Assembly (NCBI RefSeq): GCF_001723175.1
Contig: NC_064656.1
Span: 2,046,001 to 2,110,000, forward strand
Direction: 5' to 3'
DNA: 64,000 bases
Source of the DNA: Penicillium oxalicum
Lineage: Eukaryota; Ascomycota; Eurotiomycetes; Eurotiales; Aspergillaceae
Part shown: positions 57,113-64,000 of the stretch, piece by piece
How the letters are laid out: each line of letters begins with the position of its first letter
Position numbering within the stretch: position 1 is the stretch's first letter
Notes under the pieces: model-generated
The model's input: only the letters and a program-made list of their open reading frames with translations
What the model was told of the DNA's origin: nothing
The model's database searches: none
Translations under genes and position numbers: made by a program

Positions 57113-58539
57113 TTCCGGTGAACGAACTAGCTAATGCCTCAAATCTTAGGCTGTGTTTGTCTGGATTTGTATCTATCATATACTTGAATAAGCTTGAAAG
57201 ACACTTATGATTTTTGGCTCTACTGGCCTCTCTCCTAAGACTAGGAACTCCATGGACGGCAGATTGACTGTAACATAGGAACCCTTAGGATTTAGAGTGG
57301 CGAATGTGGAATGAGACATAAATAAGGAAAAATCGAGGAGCTTCTCATTTCGGGCCTTGTTGAAAAGCTTTTCAAGACACCTTCTTAAAATTCGAAAAAA
57401 AAGAAAGATTTCTTTTTGAAAAGTACTCAAAACCTTTCGTTTTGTGGCCTATGCCGGCAGCTCAGCTTCTGACTGCATTCAACCAAAGAGAATAAGACTT
57501 GTGTTTTTTTAGCATGGGCTTGAAATTGCTGCACAGGGAATCAATCTATGTAGCCAAACCTTTTATCTCAGTCATGAGACACATTTGTCGCCTCAGTGGA
57601 GAAATCCCTTGCTTCCCACTACTGACCCGGTCTCCCTTGTTAAAAAAAATATAGTTTGATGATACAATAGCTGATCAGACTCGTCCCACTAACACGCCCG
57701 ATATAGAGCAAATGGCTCCAAATATGTGCAGTCTCTGAGTGAATATGATACAGAGGGGCACCAAATCATATTCGTAATGGAAAATCGTGACATCAGCCTG
57801 TCTACAAAGCCGGTCGTTCTTGGATAGGAGTGGGACCTGTTGTTATAAAAGCATCTGGCAGGCTGAAGAAGAAACCATACTTTGATGCAGTAGAAGGAGC
57901 GGTCTGCGAGTGTACGCATTACGGGCAGTCCATATCAGCCACAGCATACCGTACACCCACTGTTATGATCGGTTTACCTATGAGCCGCCATTTTCTCTTT
58001 AGTTGTCTGCTCTACAACGCTCAAGCGGGATAAGACTGCTAGGTAGAGCAACATGAGCAACCCATGTCTGGAATTGATTTCAAACAACCGTAATGATTGT
58101 CATTGTTCAATTTTCCCTTCAAAGTTAGTGCAATGCCATTTTGTTCCATCTAGCTGATATTTATCTTCATAAAAATGTCGACCTCAATATCTTATATTTA
58201 AATAAACCTATGCCCGGATTAAGACCACGCATAGTGCGAATGAATTTATTTTCCGAGAGTACAATTCTTTGTTTCTGAGTAGGGAAATCTCCGATGCAGT
58301 GGGTCTGCATGTCGTCAGCATGTCGTCTGCATGGCTTCTGCATGGCTTCTGCACCTCAAGTCAACGCAGTGTATCGCGATATTGAAAGTCTAACCAGAAA
58401 CTTGGAAGACCTGATCGCAGACTCTGAACCCACTTCTGGGCTGAGATAAGAACTGGATACCGGTTTACTTGAATTTATTGGAATACATATTGACTTCACC
58501 TTTACTTCTTCTCTACTAATCCAATTTACTGTCCGTCCT
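57113..58539. other. Intergenic between methyltransferase and terpene cyclase
   Basis: No gene is supported. Near 58305-58352 a short imperfect tandem repeat (atgtcgtctgc and atggcttctgc units) occurs. A 35-codon frame from an ATG at 58338 reads smoothly (MASAPQVNAVYRDIESLTRN) to TAA, in the same frame as the terpene cyclase downstream. It might be a leader peptide or a former front of that gene. Confidence 0.4.
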
Positions 58540-59598
58540 ATGATTATGTCGCTTGCCATGATATCTGAAGAGGAGTATGGCCAAGTCCTATCCGACTTTC
58601 TAAAGCAAGTCGGGTTTCGAATGCCCTCTATTGGCTACGATTCCTCCCTCGAGCAACCTGTGGTAGATTACTTTACCAGTCAGCCATGGGATGACCATCT
58701 CAAGCAAAAAGCAGCAACTATGGCCAAGTGGATGTCTACAGGCTTAGGAATGTGTTACCCATATGCAAGTTGACAGTCGCAGATTGCGTATGGCATCCAC
58801 GCAACCTTTGTTCTTTTTATTGATGATATTGTTGCGGAGTTGGGGCAATCATTGGATCACTTCCAGCAGAATCTTGTGCGAGGTAGATGTCAGGAACATT
58901 CCGTCCTGCAATCCTTGGTGGATTTCCTCGTACTGGAAGACGGATACATGGGCTCATACGGCCGCTCGATGATGCTGAAATCTACCATTGAATTTGTCAG
59001 CGGATGCATCATTGAACGAGACTATGATGGTAAGATGCGACCGCCGTCTAAAGCGATAACGTTCCCAGACTATCTACGTCAGAAAACCGGCTACACTGAA
59101 CCCTACGCCCATTTCGTCTACCCCGAAGAGATGTTTCCGGAGGCAACTCATTTACCACTCTATCTGCCAATCATCCAAGACCTCTGTGAATTTATCAGCT
59201 ACCGAAACGACATTCTTTCTTTCTTCAAAGAATCCGTCATAGGCAATGAAAGGCTGAACTACATCTGCAATGTGGCTTTTGTCAACGACCTTTCTCCTGC
59301 CAATGCATTACGCTTGGTATGCCACAACGTGGCGGAAAACATCAAACGCATACGCACTGTCCTTTCGGGTCACCCATCTATGCTCAAAGTCACTGAAGAA
59401 TTTCTCTGCGGATATATCGCCTGGTACATCAACCAAGATCGTTATCATTTGACGCACATTACAATTCGAGACGCGGATGATAAGATCAGTCAGCGAACAA
59501 CACGGCCCGTATCGGATTCAGTTGATATGACCAGCACCCTGGGAACATTGCAACGAAGTGGTACCAAGAGGCAATACACTTTAGCCGCTTGTATTTGA
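58540..59598 (+). pseudogene. Terpene cyclase, trichodiene-synthase family, with one in-frame TGA
   Basis: This is a class I sesquiterpene cyclase-like protein that should ionise farnesyl diphosphate. The frame from ATG 58540 to 59598 is continuous except for TGA at 58771-58773, directly after CYPYAS. The spacing from CYPYAS to FIDD fits the family exactly with one residue in the TGA place, so an intron is unlikely. Metal-binding motifs: FVLFIDDIVAEL at about 58807-58842 (the second acidic position of DDxxD is Ala) and NDILSFFKE at about 59206-59232, a full NSE triad. Near the end comes the DRYHL pair (about 59438) that contacts the diphosphate. All point to the trichodiene-synthase family (PF06330) rather than the aristolochene-synthase type. 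The stop could be a true nonsense mutation or an error. There is no sign of RIP around it. Confidence 0.85.
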
Positions 59599-60890
59599 TC
59601 AGCTCAAGTGAAAAGAGCCATTTCGAGTTACTGGTTCTCGTCATTGTTGAAATGGAAATTTTCGGTCTCAATCAAGTGTCAAAAAAAAAAACAGAAATAC
59701 CAGTGGAGATTTTCAGAGCAAGAATCAAGATGAGAAAACCTTAAAATTTAATGGCAGAATCTCGATAATAATAATAACAATAATTCATTCATACACTGAT
59801 CTGTCAGGCCTACAGCCCGATTTGCCGGAAGGGCACTATCTGGGATCAGAGCTAATCCTCCTTGCTTCGCCGGGTCCAGCCACCCCGTCACCTCGAGTCA
59901 GTGTGTTCCTCCGTATATACATTCTGCGGTCACACCAAGAGTCCGACTGGTACTCGCAAGCTGCCGCGGATAGGTCACACCCGCGCTGTGTTCATCACGC
60001 CTCTGAATTGGCCAAGGAGCTGTGTTCGCAGCAGAATCTCGATCTTTACACAATTCTGTCAATGAAATAATTTGTGTCTGTACAGACTGTTTACTGTATA
60101 AGTGTGGAAACAGGGTGGTAAAGATTTTGTGGAATCAGTAGAACCAATTAGTGGCTGTTAATGTACCGCCTCGGACCGGGAACGGAAGTCTCCAAAAGAG
60201 GTTCCGATCAGATCTATGTGATCGGAAGTTTTGTATCGGGTCATGAACCTGGCACAGCGTACGAAGCAAGGACTTCCATATGGATGCATAGAAGTCATGC
60301 TGGTGCGCTACCAAATCAGGTCAACTATCCTTTTTTGTAGTCGGCAACCACTTGCCAATTTCGTATGCTAACAATTCGAGTAGATAGCTTTGATCTTGAT
60401 CGTCCCTTCCTTGCTGAATAGATTGCTAACTTGGAAAATTTCTGCAGCCATGTAGCTACTTATGCAACCATGGTCTTCCACGGCTATTCAATCTGCAGAT
60501 CTAGGCCATGTGTCGGATTCCGTGGAAAGCAACACAGTCCAGTGATTATTCAGAAGATCGAAAGGGTGTGCCCATGAATGAAGATGTGTTAAGAAGGAAG
60601 AGAAGTGAAACTTTGAATTACCTTAGGACGCAAGGGCCTTGCTTCATTGCAATGAAGTAAGCGGATATCCTGATCAAGTCTCTACTCTGGACCATCCACT
60701 TCCCAGGAAATTTGACCGCCTGAGTGGTGCGAACACTACCGATTCTTGTAGCATTTCCCATCTTTACTTCTCAGATTGGAGTATAAGAAGGAGTGCCTCA
60801 ACCAATTATTTAGCACGCTCTACCCAAGTATCTTCAAACTCCGCATATTCGGAATTGTACTGTTTCGATTCTCAATTTTATTGATCCAAG
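59599..60890. other. Intergenic between terpene cyclase and P450
   Basis: No gene is supported. An ATA/AAT-rich run lies near 59765-59785. Small open frames at 59822-60070 and 60639-60884 show no known domain. The last 200 bases should hold the P450 promoter. Confidence 0.45.
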
Positions 60891-62801
60891 ATGGCCCTTC
60901 ATTCTTTGGGGGCAAGGTTTTTCGCCTCTGATGAATCATCGAAAATTCTCACTGAAACAGCCTCAGTTACAACCGTGACTGGTTGTATCATTTTACTAGC
61001 GTGGGTTGTGATTTGGAAATGGCAGCATCCCTACAAGGAGCCCTATTTCCGCCAGCCTCGTGGAGTAGCAGCTGCTCCACATCTTGAAAGAACCATTATG
61101 GATAACTATGAGAAGGTATGAGAAGACACTTACCTCTATTGTTTCTGGATCCGAAAAGAAATTCTTACTAGTTTTGATTTCTCTGCAGTTGAAAAATAAG
61201 TTTTATCGAGTGCAGCAACCCCATGCCGATGTTCTTATCATTCCTCCCAAGTTCGTCGATGAGCTCAAGAGCCACCCTCACGCAACGTTCAAACCGGAGG
61301 GGGATGTTGTAAGTCACAAGAATTACCCTGCAGCTGTACCCGGGACTGCGATTTTCTGTTTCCGGTTGCTGTGCGGTCTCTAATGTGCCCCAAAGAGGTT
61401 CCTCCCGCAATATACCTACATGGGGACTCTGGATGGCTCCGCCGATGCTGCTATTATTCCCGCCGTCAGGGATGTTTTTACAAAGCATCTTGGTAAGACC
61501 ATTTTGGGATTTCGAGTGATATAACATGTGAATCCTCTGTCTAATAAAACTTTAGATAGAATCGTGGATCTGATGCGCAATGAGGCCGCCTTAGGAATCA
61601 GTATTCACATAGGATTCCCGGAAGGTGAGCCCGCTCTCTACCTCCTACTATTATAGTTCCGAGGTGAATTGTATTTGCTGACCTAGATACTTAGAATGGA
61701 CGCCTATTCTTCCCGTTCAAACCATGGTGCAGGTTGTTGCACAAGTTGCAGGAGTTTATGTCGTCGGTCCCGGTAAGTATTATCTAGGCTGGCCCTTGAT
61801 GATACCCGCGCCGTTCATAACTGATTGATCCCCCTGGAAATTGGAAAATTTAGAACTAGCGCGAACCCCTGACTTCCTGGAATGTAGCATCATGTTCACC
61901 AGTAATTGCTTCGATGCTGCTGCGGCTTTGTTACAATATCCAATCTGGCTCAGACCGTTGATGCAACACTTTACCCCAGCGATCTCTCGCTGTCGCGCCT
62001 CATTTCTTGAAAATGCGGCGCATAATCAAGCCATTGATTGATGAGCGCATGCAGCTGGCTGCTTCTGGCAAACCCATTCCTCGCGATCTGCTGGCCCTTG
62101 TGATGGAGCATTCACCGCCGCACCTGCGTGGTGATATTGATTTCCAAGCCCGAAATCAACTTATTATTGGGATGGCCTCCACTCACACAACCTCTATGAC
62201 ATTGACGAACGCGCTTTTTGATCTTGCCGCACGACCAAAATATGTTGAACCTCTTCGCGAAGAAATATTCAGCGTTTTTGGTGGTGATGATATAACAGAA
62301 ACCCTGTCTAAGAAGGGCCTTTTGAAATTACGAAAGCTCGACTCTTTCCTCAAAGAGAGCGCGCGATTTTCCCCGCTCAATACAACCTCTTTTGCACGCG
62401 GCTTATCGGCTCCCATCACTCTTTCTGATGGGACTGTGCTGCCCCGCGGTACACACTTAGCCGCTGCGGCAAAGCCCCTGTCACTGGATCCAGAGTACTA
62501 TGACCAGGCGGAAATCTTTGATGGATTCCGCTTCGCTCGACTCCGTGAAAAGGCTGGAAACGCAGACCGGTATCAGTTCACAAGCACCACTGTTGAGGCA
62601 ATGCACTTTGGTCACGGAAAGCACGCGTGCCCTGGACGACATCTTGCCGACCAGCAAATTAAGATCATCATGATACACATCATACGGAACTACGATATTC
62701 GCCTCCGTGATGGTGAAGGTCGACCAGAGAATCAAGTGATGGCAAATGGACCCCATCCTGATCTCTCTATCCCGATACTGTTCCGCAAGAGAGATGTTTA
62801 G
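60891..62801 (+). pseudogene. Cytochrome P450 with six exons and a one-base frameshift
   Basis: This is a second microsomal P450 of the cluster. Exons: 60891-61115, 61189-61308, 61396-61492, 61556-61624, 61695-61772 and 61854-62801, each joined in frame by GT..AG introns of 63-87 bases. The front has an anchor (TTVTGCIILLAWVVIWKW). Then come EWTPILPVQTMVQVVAQ, an I-helix (IIGMASTHTTSMT), the ExxR motif in LKESARFSP and the haem loop FGHGKHACPGRH near 62610-62640. The layout resembles fungal P450s of the ent-kaurene-oxidase and GA14-synthase kind, which often oxidise terpenes; this is tentative. Within exon 6 the frame breaks at the four-A run 62010-62013 between SFLE and RRIIKPLIDERM, where one A too many explains it. 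The start ATG at 60891 is well placed. Confidence 0.87.
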
Positions 62802-63011
62802 TAGCCGTAAGCCATCTTTACGAGAGGCTAAGGGGAAGTGGCTCGCTTGCGTAACCACAGTATCTATCCGACAGAGTTACTTTAACTAGCCATATGGGCA
62901 AGTAGAGCCTATATAGCAGGGGATTTCTTACGGATACTATACACGAAAACTCACTTTACCTCAAGATAGATGACTGCGGAATATCTCCTTTCAGTCTAAG
63001 GTGTCCTTTCA

Positions 63012-63046
<35 letters not shown>

Positions 63047-64000
63047 TTTATTTACAATGACTCGTCGCAAATTGATATGTAGTATACGATAACATAACTT
63101 TATAACTGAGTGTGTACATTTAGAATGATTCACTCCCTGACATAGGGCCTCGATCATCTCGACTTTCTTTTTGTTTCGTCCTTCAACTCGCCTGTGAAGA
63201 ACTCGATCTGAAGTTGTCATCCATCAAAACTTCTTCGGCCATAAGGCTCCATACCATTTTAACATTTAAAATCGCGTCACAACATTTTGGAAAGGACATT
63301 TCTGTTGGCAATGCGGTTAAATTGGAGGAATTTGAAAACTCTCCTCGACAAACCGAAGATGAACAACAAGCCGACCAGAGCCACGGTGAACACTCTGGAG
63401 ACGTTGCCATCAACCCCCTCCGGCCATTGAGTCGCTCGAAGAAAGACCGACTATTCACACAAAATCGTCTCTCAAGTACGTCTTCATTTGTGTCGGCCCC
63501 TTGTCCGCGTTGTAAGTCTTTAATGAACCAGATTTCGAAAATGTCGACGCCTCGGAGCTCACTGTCGACGAATAGCATGCTATCGCCCATCACTAGGCTA
63601 GACGCACGCTAGCCACAGAACGTCTACCAAGTACGTAATCTAATATGCTCAGACGGCTATTCTCCTTTTCTCACGGTAACGCAGATAGAGCACGAGATTC
63701 TAGGTCCGATGTTCGGGTGGTCGCTCCAGTCTCTTCGGCCGGGGCAGCTAGATTAGCGCGCGCGCTTTATATATAATGATGTGGCTTAAGTAGTCCCGTA
63801 ACTGCACGTACACATGTATTTCCGGGTTTTTACATTGATTATTGTCTTATTCTTCTCACTTTTGCGGGTTACAGCGGCCAATACGGGCACTTAGGTAGGT
63901 CCGAATTCGTATTTTGAGATCCGGCTAAATCCAAAAAGCACTTTTCAAATCCTACTTGGAAGACAATCTGAGGGCATTAAAAGAGTATTATATAGAGACA
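62802..64000. other. Right end, no supported gene
   Basis: I see no gene with a recognisable domain. Overlapping open frames exist on both strands at 63183-63612 (136 and 132 codons), each Ser-rich and without homology that I recognise, so at most one could be real. The last 250 bases are AT-rich. Confidence 0.4.
63012..63047 (+). repeat. (TAG)n microsatellite
   Basis: About twelve units of TAG in the 3' flank of the second P450. Confidence 0.95.

Noticed and set aside
57176..58033. Small frames between methyltransferase and terpene cyclase
   Set aside because: They lack ATG starts or known domains and lie on both strands of low-complexity sequence.
58741..58780. An intron removing the TGA in the terpene cyclase
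   Set aside because: The GT..AG pairs near it give introns of about 30-49 bases and would delete residues that align well with the family.
63183..63612. Pair of overlapping opposite-strand ORFs at the right end
   Set aside because: Neither shows a domain or splice context, and they mirror each other, so I cannot choose or support one.

Overview
The window comes from a filamentous ascomycete, most likely an Aspergillus/Penicillium relative (Eurotiomycetes). Supporting signs are short GT..AG introns with CTAAC/CTGAC branch sites, a recognisable HacA unfolded-protein-response regulator with its Ire1-type frame switch, dispersed 5S rRNA genes, and transposons saturated with CpA-to-TpA (RIP-type) mutations.

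Left part (1-12.4 kb) is ordinary chromosome: hacA (2914-4114), a small ESCRT-III protein of the CHMP1/Did2 type (5075-5844), a two-helix membrane protein with a signal peptide (8867-10261) and two 5S rRNA copies (10946-11064 and 11252-11370). The spaces between them hold no gene I can support.

From 12.5 kb to 62.8 kb lies a secondary-metabolite cluster: cytochrome P450 (12476-13985, -), a one-module NRPS (-), a SAM methyltransferase (about 55926-57112, +), a trichodiene-synthase-family terpene cyclase (58540-59598, +) and a second P450 (60891-62801, +). The gene set (terpene cyclase, A-T-C NRPS, P450s, methyltransferase) suggests a sesquiterpene joined to an amino acid, as in the aculene and flavunoidine pathways of Aspergillus; this is inference.

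The NRPS is cut in two by a 36.9-kb stack of LTR retrotransposons (17670-54569). The nesting can be read directly: element A (179-181 bp LTRs, 5-bp duplication ATAAG) sits in the NRPS; element B (348 bp LTRs, 4-bp duplication ATAT) sits in A as a tandem array of three internal regions sharing four LTRs, the middle one mostly replaced by a 500-N gap; element C (154 bp LTRs, 4-bp duplication GGTA) sits in the first B copy. B and C are Ty3/gypsy by their reverse transcriptase and integrase motifs. Nearly all their coding is destroyed by TAG/TAA codons of RIP type.

The four other cluster genes each appear to carry one small lesion (three single-base shifts at homopolymers, one in-frame TGA), whereas the 3.2-kb NRPS fragment is clean. 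Either the cluster is dying after the insertion or the consensus has small errors. Other points of interest are a long antisense ORF in element C, an extra ORF after pol in element B, and a short perfect palindrome scattered through B.
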